From Liriodendron chinense (taxonomy: Eukaryota > Streptophyta > Magnoliopsida > Magnoliales > Magnoliaceae), in NCBI GenBank assembly GCA_003013855.2, contig ML058447.1:4898001-4962000 (forward strand): a DNA stretch of 64,000 bases, read 5' to 3'. Numbering within the stretch: the first letter of the stretch is position 1; each line of letters begins with the position of its first letter. Under the pieces are notes generated by a model, which was not told the origin of the DNA, searched no databases, and worked only from the letters and a program-made list of their open reading frames with translations. The position numbers and the translations under genes are program-made. Of this stretch, positions 47,199-58,112 are shown piece by piece.

Positions 47199-47617
47199 TG
47201 TTATGGGATAATTTCTCATAACCGACCCGAGGACAAAAGACCTCGAAATCCTACAGTAAGCTGAAGGCCTGAACTGGCGATTTCACCCCCTTCAAGGTCA
47301 GATCGGAGCGGACCCAATCTGACGAGCATACGGAAGCCGAACTCATCCCTTCCTCACACTGCCTATAGATGATGGCGCATCCCCTCAAGATCGGAACCGT
47401 CCGAAAGATCAGAATGGTCCGAGATTCTCGCCCGGATTCCCGGACAAAAGGCAAGATATGTGCCGTGATCTCAGCTCAATAACTCTCTGATCAATGCCTA
47501 TAAATAAAAAGATTAACTCCAACGACAGGTACGCTCTAATCTCTACGACAAGTAATCTTACGATTCTCAAAGGTGATTACTGATTTAGGCATCGGAGGGT
47601 TCACGGCTGGATCCCAG

Positions 47618-47649
<32 letters not shown>

Positions 47650-47799
47650 ACCATTTTTTGTGGTGTTTTGTAGAATCTAAGCCAAGCCGTTGATCCAAAC
47701 ATCTCTGCCGATTCCATCGAAGGATATCTCCACCGACGACCTGTTCCTACATATACAAATCCCATCACCTCGTCTGTTGACCAGAAATCGGCATCAACA
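47199..47799 (+). repeat. 3' LTR
   Basis: 601 bp, with TATA box at 47498-47506 and a 32-C tract at 47618-47649. About eight substitutions from the 5' LTR outside the C tract. Confidence 0.95.
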
Positions 47800-48017
47800 G
47801 GCCACCATTATAATAAAAGGGTACAATGAATGCTTCAAACACACTTATGAACGGTTCCCACTCACCGTGCATTGGTAGTTTGAAAATATTCATCTTCGTA
47901 AGATGATGGGCTGGCCAAATCCCGGTCATTTGTAGTTTAAAGACGTTCGTTGGATCTGGTCATACAAGTGTAGTTTAAAAGACATTCGGATGGATTGGGA
48001 AGTAGGATACTAAAAGG
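47800..48017. other. 3' flank of the gypsy insertion
   Basis: Starts with the duplicated target ggccac. No gene is seen. 48009-48017 is the left target repeat of the next MITE. Confidence 0.5.
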
Positions 48018-48621
48018 GGACGCGGATTTCCTGCGAAAGCCTTGCAGGAAGTTCCTGCGCTGGTAACCTAGGTGGGGCCCATCCATCCGTTTCAGGAGCT
48101 CGTTTTAAGACATGAGAACAAAAATGAACCGGATCCAACACTTAGCGGGCCGAAAACGTGAGGATCGAACATCCCACAGTTGAAATATTTGTGGGGCCAC
48201 AGGTGTTTCGAATCAGGCTAATATTTGTGTTTTCAGTTCATCCTAGTAGTAGTGACGTTATGAGCGGTATGGATGTCATATAAACATCACTGTGGACCCC
48301 AGGGAGAATTCAACGGTAGTAATTTCCCTACCCACATTTTTCCTTTAGTGAGGCCCACTTAAGTCTTAGTGACGTTATGAGCGGTAGGGATGTCATATAA
48401 ACATCACTGTGGACCCAGGGAGAATTCAACGGTAGTAATTTCCCTACCCATATTTTTCCTTTAGTGAGGCCCACTTAAGTCTTGGATCCGGTTCATTTTT
48501 GTTCTCATGTCCTAAAATGAGCTCCCAAAACGGATGGACGGGGTGGATTTATCTGTGGGCCCCACCTAAGTTCCCAGCGCAGGAACTTCCTGCGCAAGGC
48601 TTTTGCGGGAAATCCGCGTCC
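48018..48621. mobile_element. Foldback MITE, 'ggacgcggatttcctgcg' end type, 9-bp target
   Basis: Ends ggacgcggatttcctgcgaa and cgggaaatccgcgtcc are inverted and extend through aaggcttttgc and the core. Flanks actaaaagg (48009-48017) and actaaaaag (48622-48630) match 8 of 9. The right half contains a 117-bp tandem duplication (48251-48367, 48368-48483). Confidence 0.85.
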
Positions 48622-48759
48622 ACTAAAAAGGGGAGAAAAAAAAAGAAGAGCTCTTAGATGGAAAATTTCAAGCCCTTGATCATTTAAATGGGCCAGCTGG
48701 GGCCAAGGTTGCGTCCTTTTCAGCCCGATTAAGGCCGGAAGCGGATTGCGTCCTGCCCC

Positions 48760-49095
48760 CGCCTTGATGGATTACTACCGTCCAGGCAGAGGCTCTTTGG
48801 GGCCACAGTGATGTATGTATATTATCCACGCCGTCCATCCATTTTTCCACATAGTACGAATCCAGAAATGAGGTAGATCCAAATCTCAGCTGGACCACAC
48901 TACAGAAGCAGCGGTGATAATGACACCCACCGTTGCAACCTTTGGCCACCATATTGTTTATCTGCCCGCTACCAACCTGTTCATAAGGTCATATAGACCT
49001 GGATGAAGCTTGATCCAAGATTTATGCGGCTCCCAAGAAGTTTTAATGGTGGGCATTCGATCCCTACTGTGTGGCCCACTTGAGCCTTGGATATA
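48760..49095. mobile_element. Truncated foldback-core element
   Basis: Left side ggaagcggattgcgtcc... and gggccacagtgatgtatg with the full core, but the right arm breaks off in tggatatacctcattt near 49101. Confidence 0.6.
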
Positions 49096-49901
49096 CCTCA
49101 TTTAGTCGAGCCTTGGGCTAGGGCTAATCTCGGCCGCACATTACCACCCCTAGAAACATTAACTGCTCGTAAGATCGTAAACGTTCCATCTACTCTTTAT
49201 GAGTTGAATTTATCGCAGATATACCGGATTCAAATATCCTAAATGGTCAATCATTGGTCATTTCTGAATGGAGTTTTTCGTCGATATAGACTCGTCGGAG
49301 AGAGATCTTCAGGGCATCCATCATCCATCCACTGTAGGGCTCACAAGCAACAAATATGGATCATCCAAGCATGTCCCCCTCTGGGCATACGCACGAATCA
49401 ATTTAGACCATCCAAATAGTGAGCTCTCACGTGGATGGCACAAAGACTTAAAATTAACGGCCATGATCAAAGTCTAGTCACTGCAGGGCCTATTCATGGT
49501 TTACTAGCTGTACGCACAGTCATTTTCGTCAAGATCGGCGGTTACACGTGTGGCCTCTTGATGAGTAGCGCGTCTTGCCATGCCGCACGCTGATTTATCA
49601 ACGTGGCACACGAGCGGGAGATGTCAATCCTACCCCGCATGCTCGCCAAACACGGTCCCAATCATCCTCAAGCGCCCGTGATGGCCCACCAGAACAACAG
49701 TTCAGATCAACACATGATTCCCATGTGCACAAACGAACATGAAGATGAAAATAGAAAAAAGCTTGCATTCCATCCATTCATTCGTTTTATGAGGGGAGAT
49801 TTCCATGCAAACACAATAAAGGAAAAAAAACAATAGCAATCGAGATCAAAACCCAATCCCCCCCATCAAACAGAAACTAAAATATAAGAAGGAAAACTAC
49901 A
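49096..49901. other. Intergenic, no gene seen
   Basis: Mixed composition. The final 100 bp are likely the 3' UTR of the acidic-protein gene. No element ends recognised. Confidence 0.4.
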
Positions 49902-50240
49902 TCAATCAGTAGTCTCTCCATCATCATCCTCGTCGTCTTCATCAAGATCATCGTCTAAATCCTCACCGTCTAATTCGTCTTCCGTGTCGAAATCCTCTCC
50001 GTCTAAATCATCGTCCTCCTCGTCGTCGAAGTCTTCTTCGTGTTCGAGGTTGCGGCCACGCGCGTAGCTGCGGGAGAAATCACCGGCAGATCTTGGGATG
50101 GAGCCGAGGGAGAGAAGAAGATGGCGATGAACGTTAGGATCGGCGTTAGCGATAGGGCGATACAGAATCGACGGCCGAGATGAGGCCACGACGAGCCTCA
50201 ACACTGACCTAGATGATGCTATCGCCGCCGACCTCCACAT
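49902..50240 (-). CDS. Small acidic protein with predicted mitochondrial presequence
   Basis: 112 aa in one exon; function not recognised. Residues 1-24 (MWRSAAIASSRSVLRLVVAS...) are Arg/Ser/Ala-rich without acids, like a mitochondrial targeting peptide. FSRSYARGR near residue 55-63 would suit cleavage after SRSY. From about residue 66 on, almost every residue is Asp or Glu (40-odd residues, imperfect DEDD/DGED repeats). The upstream region looks real: a TATA box 60 bp before the ATG and a telo-box in the leader, the pair seen in plant genes for ribosome and mitochondrial biogenesis. The ATG is the first in the leader. The neighbour genes give no functional hint. It could be a fast-evolving chaperone or ribosome-associated factor, but that is guesswork. 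Confidence 0.75.
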   Translation of the reverse strand: MWRSAAIASSRSVLRLVVASSRPSILYRPIANADPNVHRHLLLSLGSIPRSAGDFSRSYARGRNLEHEEDFDDEEDDDLDGEDFDTEDELDGEDLDDDLDEDDEDDDGETTD

Positions 50241-50260
50241 TTTCTCCTCCTTTTGAGTTC

Positions 50261-50268
50261 TAGGGTTT
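50261..50268 (-). promoter_or_regulatory. Telo-box (AAACCCTA)
   Basis: Minus-strand AAAACCCTAGA about 20 bp upstream of the ATG at 50240. Telo-boxes near the start site are typical of plant translation and organelle-biogenesis genes. Confidence 0.7.
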
Positions 50269-50299
50269 TCGCGGGGTTTATCGCGGGTATAGCACGGCT

Positions 50300-50307
50300 T
50301 TTATAAA
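50300..50307 (-). promoter_or_regulatory. TATA box of the acidic-protein gene
   Basis: TTTATAAA 60 bp upstream of the ATG, predicting a transcript start around 50270 and a leader of about 30 nt. Confidence 0.65.
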
Positions 50308-50370
50308 GGGCACCGCCCGTACACGTGTCATTTCTTAGCTAACCACGTGGTCTTTTAGGGCGGGATCCAG

Positions 50371-50883
50371 GGGCGCGACTTGGGTGAGACCCCGGAACCA
50401 GCGATGTGGGTGGGACCCTGAACCTAGGCCCACCTGGATGTATTCTTTGTAGATCCATGCCGTTCATCTGTTTCTTCATATTATTTTATGATGCAGTCCC
50501 AAAAATGAAACAGATTCAAATTTTAGGTGGACCACACCCCAAGAAACAGGTTATCATTCAACCTTGACCATTAATGTTTATTGACCATCCAATCTGTTGA
50601 TAAGGTCACGTAGACAGGGATGGAAGGAAAAAACAAATATCAGGTTGATAGAAAACTTTTGTGGCTCACAAAAGGCTTTTAATGGTCATTAACCTAGCGT
50701 TTCTTATGTTGTAGTCCACCCAAAATTTTAATCTTCTTCATTCTTCATTTTTGGTACTGTAGAACAAAATAATCTGGAAAATCAGATTAACCGCATGGAT
50801 CTATACGGAATACATCCAGGTGGGCCCTAGGTTCAGGGTCCCACCCACATCGCTGGTTCCGGGGTCTCACCCAAGTCGCGCCC
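50371..50883. mobile_element. Foldback MITE with almost perfect 80-bp arms
   Basis: Ends gggcgcgacttgggtgagac and gtctcacccaagtcgcgccc are exact complements, and the arms stay nearly perfect to gcccacctggatgtatt. Flanked by ggatccag (50363-50370, 50884-50891). The centre is the decayed common core. It lies 60 bp upstream of the TATA box of the 49902-50240 gene. Arm identity suggests a fairly recent insertion. Confidence 0.9.
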
Positions 50884-50909
50884 GGATCCAGTAATTCTGG
50901 TAGGGAAAG

Positions 50910-51235
50910 CCTTTTTTGACTCTGATAGAGCGTGGTGGATGATACGCGGCCACTTAGAAACTACTTAAAAAAAATCCATACGTGGAATTGGGAGACATAT
51001 ATTGGACGCTTAAAAACGAAAATCCAGAAGTCCTATTCCAACGAAGAAGTGTCAACGAATCAAAGGCTAGGGTTGTGCAACCAATCAGATTTTGGGCTTG
51101 TGACTTATGGACACTATGTTCCACAGTTTAGTCGGTTTAATATTGGTTAATATGTATATAAAGTACACGAATTTCTGAGTGGCTGAGTATCAAGCGTCGC
51201 ACTCTGCTCGAGTATCAAATAACTCCCTAATCGGG
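50910..51235. mobile_element. MITE of the 'gacgcttgatac' family
   Basis: Right end gagtatcaagcgtcgcactct..gagtatcaaataactcc matches the right end of 26306-26662; the left end gactctgatagagcg is decayed. AT-rich interior. Confidence 0.5.
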
Positions 51236-52439
51236 TATTATTATCACTGGCGAAATGCATCTACCCGCTATCGCAAACGGCGGGACCTTAGCCGTTCGAT
51301 TTTGGGCAATCTCTCAATGATCCGAACCGTTTATAATGATGGGCCTCAACTTGATGACGTATGATTATGAATAAATCTCTAATATTTATAGATTTAAATC
51401 ATCTGATCATGACTCTTTTTTCGTTAATATGGACAGTGGTCTTTATAATTTTGAATAATCACAGGGTTGAAGTATTTGGATGGTCGGATAACAGTACACG
51501 TGTCTCTCTTGTTACACTGTCTCTACCGGCTTAACTAAGGAGCCGGAAAATTGAGGTCCCACTGCACCACATGTGCGAAACAACGAAGGTGAACCGGTCA
51601 CTAGTTTAGCTGGATGGAAGAGTTTAGTTGCCAGCCCTGCTACTACTAGCTCTGTAGGCCACAGCGATGTCTCTGTGAAATCCCTCCGTCCATCAGTTGA
51701 TGCAGATCGTGTTAGGTCAGAGGCCAAAAACAAGGAAGATATAAAACTCTAAGTGGGCCACACCAAACAAAACAGTGCGATGGTTATGCCCACCAATGAA
51801 AACTTTCTAGGACCCACCAAAGTTCTCCGTCAAGATGATATTTGTGTTTTGGATTCAACCTGCGTTCCTCTACCACTTTCTTCTGTTGCGGCCCACTTAC
51901 CATCTGCCGCAACTGATGGGCAGAGTATAGACACATGGACGTCGTGGCTCGGCCTTATAGAGATTTCTTGTTGCACAGGCTCCCCCCTGCAAAACTTCGC
52001 TCAACTCAAACTAGCTACCACTTCTTGGAAACCAAAGAGTGGATAGGCACATGCTTTGGGCAGGCGCCCAGACTCCACTGAGTTAACCACCATTTAAAAG
52101 GTGATGGTGACTCTTCAACTGCACCCATCTAAGTCTCCGAGTCAATTGTGGATGTGAGCATGACCCAAAAATTCCACCCATATGATGAATGGCATCAAAT
52201 GTGATTTTTGCTTGGCATGCCTCAATTTTACTTTTAACCTGATCTCCATTTGGCGGACATCAATTAAATTGTTGGGATTTGGCTTGATTGGTGCGGTTTT
52301 AGAGGTATGCTCCACAGACAAAAAGTGCCTAACAATTTCGATGGTCTAGATAGCCATACATTAGGGCCACATGAATGGAGGGTAAGTTACCACCATTTCA
52401 AAATGGTGGTGAACTATCGCTGGAGTCAACAGTAACTCC
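51236..52439. other. Intergenic with decayed foldback core
   Basis: 51640-51980 contains core pieces (aggccacagcgatgtctctg, ccaccaatgaaaactttctagg). The rest shows no gene. Confidence 0.4.
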
Positions 52440-53055
52440 TAGAGCTGTCAATGGGTCAGGCTAGAGGTCGGCTTCAGGCCAGATTTTTTGAACTGTTTGG
52501 GCCCGGTCCTAAGCCAGGTGACAAGCGCCAGTTCTATCTCTCGGGCCTGATTTTTGACCCATTTATAAATTAACAGGCTTAAGTCCATCCAATCCATACC
52601 TCCAAGCATGAATCAGGATCCGGAAAGGGTTTGGATCTACATTTGGATTCAGATACATGTCTTGTACTTGTATATGATAAGTAACAATGAAGTATAGAAC
52701 TAGAAAATCATATATTCTGGTCAATCAAATCCGCACCATTGGATGCAAATCAACACGAGATCTGGACCTATGACATGAGTAGATGGGATTGGAAACTTGG
52801 GCTATCTGCAGATCCACATCTACAGCCCCATGCCTGACAACCTCACTAGCCGCCACTCATATCATGTGAGTCCATTCAAGCAAATAAACATGGGCCCACT
52901 TGTGCATACGGCTGCTCATGGTCAGAACAAGGGGTGTTAATGGGCGCGGAGGCCATGCATGACCAAAATTTCGAATACTGCCAGTTTGATAGCCTGGCCC
53001 AACTGGCTAGAAATCTGAGCCCAAATGAAAACCAGGCTCACCATCAACAGCCCTA
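52440..53055. mobile_element. hAT-like MITE
   Basis: Ends tagagctgtcaatggg and the complement of tagggctgttgatggt (12 of 16). Internal pieces such as gggcccggtcc and aggcttaagtcc are typical of this plant element type. The 8-bp target duplication is not clear. Confidence 0.55.
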
Positions 53056-53276
53056 CTCAGTAAAAAAAAAAAATGAGCCCTTATGCCTTCAGCATGCTCC
53101 TTCCTAGCCAGGCATGCAAAGGCTAGCTTGTTTCCCGTTTGGGATTTGGGCAAGTACAACCCATCTGCAAATTAGGAAACCTCAAAATGGTGCCTGAGCT
53201 TCATCGGGACAATAGCTGCATGTTGGTTTCATGAAAATGTAGTATACTGCTCCGGCCCTGAGAGAGACTGGGTCTT

Positions 53277-53572
53277 CAGTTTTTACAAGTGGGCCCTGTG
53301 GTTCAGTGATCCAAATTGCTAATATCATCAGACCCACCTTCAATGGTACACGCATCACAGATATCCGATATGAAGAACAAAGGTCCTGCAAATACACAGT
53401 TAATAAAAAAAATACAGATGCGGCCGCATTGAACCAAAAAGGCCAAAGATTTGGTGGACTGGATCTTCTATTCTGGGGAATTTTGGTCCATGGACCATCC
53501 ACAGAAGAGCTGTTGCATGAACTGTTTGGATCATCGAACCATTGGCTCCACTTAAACAAACAGAAAACCCAA
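53277..53572. mobile_element. MITE with 'cagtgatccaaa' arms
   Basis: Left arm ttttacaagtgggccctgtg..gttcagtgatccaaattg pairs with the right arm caaactg-like gaactgtttggatcatcgaac..cacttaaacaaac. Same type as 26695-27003. Confidence 0.6.
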
Positions 53573-55163
53573 GCATGCCATGCAAACTATCAGACCAAGC
53601 ATTGAAAAACTGGTAACAACAGCAAAACAATCACAGATTGATTTTTTTGAGAGACAAGAATCACAGTGAAAACAATCACAGATTGATGAAACCCAGAAAT
53701 GACTGAACTGCAGAGAAGGTGGGTAAGACGCAGGATTAATAAGGTGCAATGTGAATGTATAAGATCAGTATGTAAAATGGTTCATTCTCTGGGTTAAAGA
53801 AACTATAAATTCCACTAATAAAACGTGGGAAATATTGAATGGTGGCGAGTTGAATCATTTCAGAAAGATTTATCTTCAAAACATGCATGCTTACCCTTTC
53901 ATTGTGGTTAATGCATAACCCTCAGTTTTGAGACAGTAATTTATGTTTGCAACTTGCAAAAAACTTGAAAACAAATCATCTAAAATATATAAATGATATC
54001 CATCATAGTGTAATTAGGACTAACCCATTAATATCTTCAAGAAGAATTGCAAAATAAAATGAATTTTCTTTGTAAAAGCATCAGAACCAAAATAACCACA
54101 TCTTACTCTTTTTGCATACTCTTTACTGTGACTGCTATATATTGCATGAGTTTTCTTTTTTCTTTTTCTTTTTTTCTTTTGTTTTTTATTTTGGGCAGCC
54201 TTGGAGGTTTAAGGTTAGTGGGACACGAAGCCTGGATCATTCCCACATGGGGATGTGTCTCTGCCAGCTTACTGCTGTGAGAAAGTATAATATTTTTCAT
54301 AAAGATTGTTTTATTACACTTTTCCACTTTCCATGGTCCTCCAAAAGTGTTGTAGAACATATGCACCAGCTAATGAATGTGAATCTCTGTTTTCTAGTCG
54401 TGTATATAATCAACAGACGATACCGATTAAAGTGAAGACAAAAATAGAAACCCTTATCTATGAAAGAAAAGAAAAAAAGAAACCTTGGAAATAATTTAAT
54501 TTTTTAGAGAAAGCTCCAACTTTTTTTTCAGTAGGGAACTTCCACTATTTTTTTTTTCCTCACAATATACAAGGTTCTATGAGGTTCCATTCAGATTATT
54601 GGGGATTATGATTGCATGATACCTCGAATCTAAATAAAAAAGAAAATCGTAGGCATGTCATGTTTCGAAACTGCTATAATGGAGTGATGCATTAGGGAAC
54701 AGTCATCCAGCACATCAGAACCACATCCAAATGTCAACAATACAAGTTTCGCAATAGAAATCTTAAAAGTAAAAAAAAAAAAGAAAAGAAAAAAGGAACA
54801 AAAAGAAAAAAAGGAAAAAAGAGGAAAATATAGATTCCTCATAAAACTGTACTGAGGCAACTTTCAAAAGTTATACCCATGAGAGAGAGATTACGGTCAC
54901 AGTCTGAGAAAAGAGATTGGAAGCTGAAAGTAAATATCCTTGAAGTAAACTACAACCTGAGAGAGAATTTATGCATTTCATTCTCTCACTTCTATATCCA
55001 AAATACGATGTAGAGAAAATGAGAACAAATTCAGCAACCACAATCTTCAAGGCTTTCTTGAGTGCACACACAGAAAGATCTAGCAGTAATTGCAGAGATA
55101 GGAGCTTGCCACAAATTAAAACTTTTTCATACCTGATTAAAGCCACCTTCAGGTCTCATGCAT
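53573..55163. other. Intergenic and DUF2921 3' region
   Basis: AT-rich, with several homopolymer and A/G-rich stretches (54770-54830). The part next to 55163 should hold the DUF2921 3' UTR. No other gene supported. Confidence 0.4.
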
Positions 55164-58025
55164 CTACAATGCCTGTCCACTTATTACCGGAACTTTCTCA
55201 TACTCAGGAGACTGTCTAAATCTCGGTGGAAGGATAAAAGCACCACCAAACCGCTGCTGCAAGTAGACCAGGATAGCAAATAGCAATCCGCCACAAGGAA
55301 TAATGATATCCCATGTGGGGGAGTACAAATCCGCATTTGGGTTAGCATAAATGTACGATGAATTGAAACGAGGTGCATATTCATGAGCTCTATAAGCATC
55401 ATATGCATGTGGCAGTGATCTAACAATGGTAGTTCCGATGTAAAAGGAAAGGGTGAGAGCCTTGTCTTTTGAGTCCAAAAACAGATTTAGCAGAACCTGA
55501 GGGAGCAGAAAACCATCGAGAATCAAGCCGGCATAAGATCTCAGATCCTCCCACATAGAATGCTGGGAATCGGCAATGAAGCCAGCAAAGTGAGCTTTCC
55601 GCTGCGTATCTTCATACATCTTCCAGTGGGTAAACAAAGCAATCAGGCCTCCAACAACATATAACGGCAAACACAAAAATAGGGCCTTCATCTCAGCAAC
55701 CCACAAGCCCTTCTTGCCTTCCTCAGCAAATCTTGCGGACCATGTTAACTGGAGAAGACGGAATTGTAACAGAAAAGCTATCATCGTAACTACTCTCACT
55801 ACAACTTCATTAACCTCAAGCCAACCACCACTCCAGAGCAGAACATTCTGTCGGTTGCGGTCGCTGAAGAAAAATGCTTCGAAGTTCAGAACTAAAGGGA
55901 TCATGTGCCCAAGAGTAAGAACAACAAGCATCGTAAGTGATATAGAGGGAAGCAGGTCAGGGTGCTTCTTCACATGAAAGAGCTGCAACCCAATGAAAAC
56001 ACATGCAAGCATGAGAGAGATGAGAACCATAATTAGCTCAAGATCCATCCTCCTGATTGTTCCTTTGGCTTCTGAGGCATATAGAACATTTGAAAACAAT
56101 TGCAAAGGTTCAAAGTAAATCTTGTCTGACTTTTCACGAGTACTTTTAATTGTGCCTGTTAGACTCTTCCCAGCCTCTGGATCGAATGGAGCAAGCTCAA
56201 CATTGATGAGAATTTTACAGTCCATAGTATCATTATTTTTAGCCACATCTGAACCCAAATAACGACACCCAGCCATGCACAAGATTCCGGTTTCAGCATC
56301 ATAGACACCTTCTGCTGAAATGTCTATTGGCGTATTCATATCAGAAGACGTCTGGTTCAAAGAAACCCCGCCCAGTCCATGATTGAACATTGTAAAGCCA
56401 ACCATATAGCTGACATTCAGCAGGCTGTGCTTCAATGCTTTAACTTCCCCTGCAGGCATTTGGCTAGGAGACTCTGCAAAAGGGTTAGCATAAAACTGAT
56501 CACCTACAGTCAGCGGATATAAAAAACCCCAAGCGATTTTCTCCTTCGATTTTTTCACAGAAATGTCAAATCTCATGTCCTCAAACGAATACCCATCTGG
56601 ATATCTCTTACCCAACTTCTTAACCTCCTTTTTTTTGCATGATTCCCTCACGCGACCCATCTCAGTATACTCGTACCTCTGACCTGAAGCGCCCATCATC
56701 TGATTCTCTAAACTCCGAAGCCCAATACTATCAAAATAACCGGATTCATTCACCTTTTTGGTACTCCAAATACGTCCCAATGCAAAGCTCCTCACCTTGA
56801 CCGACAAGATCTTTGGAATCCTCAAAGTTAACCCGATCGAGCAATCCCCGACAGTTGTATTCTCCAAAGAACCCATGAAATTCAACACTCGACAACCCAT
56901 GAAACAGACCCGATTCTTCTCCCTATCCCAAACTCCCTCGCCGACTAACATTGTTTCCGGAGCCAAAGCAGTATAATAAGCATGAGGACTCGAATTTGAA
57001 AACTGCAAAAACATCGGCAGCGTTACGTCATCCGAACACTTGAACCCGCCAACAGTCATAAAACTGGGCAAAAACCCAACCCTCCCATCGAAAATACTAC
57101 AATTCTTCTTACTACAATTGCCCTCATATTCCAATTGAAACCCCCAATTCCCCATCCTTCCTAGCATCCCACATATGCTCGTACCCGACTCCAATCCAAG
57201 CGACTCATCCCCGCCCTCGCTCCCATTACACGCACTCCCTCCCTGCTGTATCAATGTATGCTGATACCTATTCTGAGCGAACGCCAACACTGAAATCTTA
57301 TCGAAGTAGTTCGAGTCGCCCGCAGCATTCAAGCTCTCCACCATGCCCGTAACCAAACTAGTCGTGATGTTCGAAGTCTTAGGATAATTGAGCTTGAAAA
57401 CAGCAGAAAGATCAAGCAGATTACCTTCTTTCGAGTAGCCAAAGCCACTGCCGACCATGCAGAGCTTTCCAGAAGATTCTGACCAGAACCCGTGTAATTC
57501 AAAGGTGACTTGCCCTCTCTGGTGGAAGACCCTGGGGCTGCGGGGCCGGACGCTACGGTAGTGGCGGAATTCAACAGCTTCAGCAGTCGAATTACGGAAG
57601 GCATAGATGTTCCCGCCGCGGAAGATTAGGGTTGATTCGATCGCAAAGATGCCGGGGGTTTCAGTGTGGTGGAGTTTGGATGTACGGAAATAGATGGATT
57701 TTGGATAGGAGAAGGACGAAGATTGGGGGGTTTCAGGGGAGAAGAAGATTTCGCCGCCGGTGAAATACGAGGATCGGAGTTCGAGGAAGTCATGAGGGTC
57801 AAGTGCTGGGCCCGTGGATGTGGATTCAGGGACAATGGAGTTGCAGTGTGGGAGATAGGTGATTTTGGTTGGAGAAGAGGAGGTTGCGGAGGAAATGATG
57901 GAGAGGAGAAGGAAGATGGGGAGGAGGAGATGTGGACGGTTGTGATGGTGGAGCATGGAGGTGATTGGAGAGATCCTGGCCTTTGATTTGGTGGGAAGGG
58001 ATGATGGAGGGATTGGAGATGGCAT
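55164..58025 (-). CDS. DUF2921 multi-pass membrane protein (no RING domain)
   Basis: Single-exon protein of 953 aa from the chosen ATG. A signal-like hydrophobic stretch (PHLLLPIFLLLSIIS) lies near residue 30. It is followed by a long extracytosolic part with Cys-containing DUF2921 repeats (GKLCMVGSG, NRVCFMGCRV, GILCMAGCRYLG) and many N-glycosylation sites. The C-terminal quarter has about seven membrane helices, starting near LELIMVLISLMLACVFIGLQ and ending near IIPCGGLLFAILVYL. The tail PPRFRQSPEYEKVPVI is where RING-bearing relatives (FLYING SAUCER type, Golgi E3 ligases affecting pectin) carry a RING; none is present here. Function of non-RING members is not established. Start: ATG codons at 58094 (45th codon of the open frame), 58025 and 57956 are in frame; 58025 or 57956 gives the best signal peptide. 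The frame opens at 58226 inside a MITE. Confidence 0.85.
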   Translation of the reverse strand: MPSPIPPSSLPTKSKARISPITSMLHHHNRPHLLLPIFLLLSIISSATSSSPTKITYLPHCNSIVPESTSTGPALDPHDFLELRSSYFTGGEIFFSPETPQSSSFSYPKSIYFRTSKLHHTETPGIFAIESTLIFRGGNIYAFRNSTAEAVEFRHYRSVRPRSPRVFHQRGQVTFELHGFWSESSGKLCMVGSGFGYSKEGNLLDLSAVFKLNYPKTSNITTSLVTGMVESLNAAGDSNYFDKISVLAFAQNRYQHTLIQQGGSACNGSEGGDESLGLESGTSICGMLGRMGNWGFQLEYEGNCSKKNCSIFDGRVGFLPSFMTVGGFKCSDDVTLPMFLQFSNSSPHAYYTALAPETMLVGEGVWDREKNRVCFMGCRVLNFMGSLENTTVGDCSIGLTLRIPKILSVKVRSFALGRIWSTKKVNESGYFDSIGLRSLENQMMGASGQRYEYTEMGRVRESCKKKEVKKLGKRYPDGYSFEDMRFDISVKKSKEKIAWGFLYPLTVGDQFYANPFAESPSQMPAGEVKALKHSLLNVSYMVGFTMFNHGLGGVSLNQTSSDMNTPIDISAEGVYDAETGILCMAGCRYLGSDVAKNNDTMDCKILINVELAPFDPEAGKSLTGTIKSTREKSDKIYFEPLQLFSNVLYASEAKGTIRRMDLELIMVLISLMLACVFIGLQLFHVKKHPDLLPSISLTMLVVLTLGHMIPLVLNFEAFFFSDRNRQNVLLWSGGWLEVNEVVVRVVTMIAFLLQFRLLQLTWSARFAEEGKKGLWVAEMKALFLCLPLYVVGGLIALFTHWKMYEDTQRKAHFAGFIADSQHSMWEDLRSYAGLILDGFLLPQVLLNLFLDSKDKALTLSFYIGTTIVRSLPHAYDAYRAHEYAPRFNSSYIYANPNADLYSPTWDIIIPCGGLLFAILVYLQQRFGGAFILPPRFRQSPEYEKVPVISGQAL

Positions 58026-58112
58026 TTTGGCGATGGAGGGGTAACTGAGGGGTGTGTTTGAAGAAGAGACTATTTGTAGAGGAGAGAGGAGCATGGGAGT
58101 TGACGGAGGGGA

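Larger units (their letters stand above)
37974..47799 (+). mobile_element. Full-length Ty3/gypsy retrotransposon, Tat type
   Basis: LTRs at 37974-38582 and 47199-47799 begin TGTTATGGG and end ATCAACA. The flanking ggccac repeats (37968-37973, 47800-47805) mark the insertion. Sense order: gag, aspartic protease, reverse transcriptase, RNase H, a second RNase H-like domain, integrase. The second RNase H and an antisense gene before the 3' LTR are features known for the Tat/Retand group of plant gypsy elements. The LTRs differ at only about eight bases by eye outside their C tract, so the insertion is young. The sense reading frame is broken in three places, so this copy is probably not autonomous. 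Confidence 0.93.
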
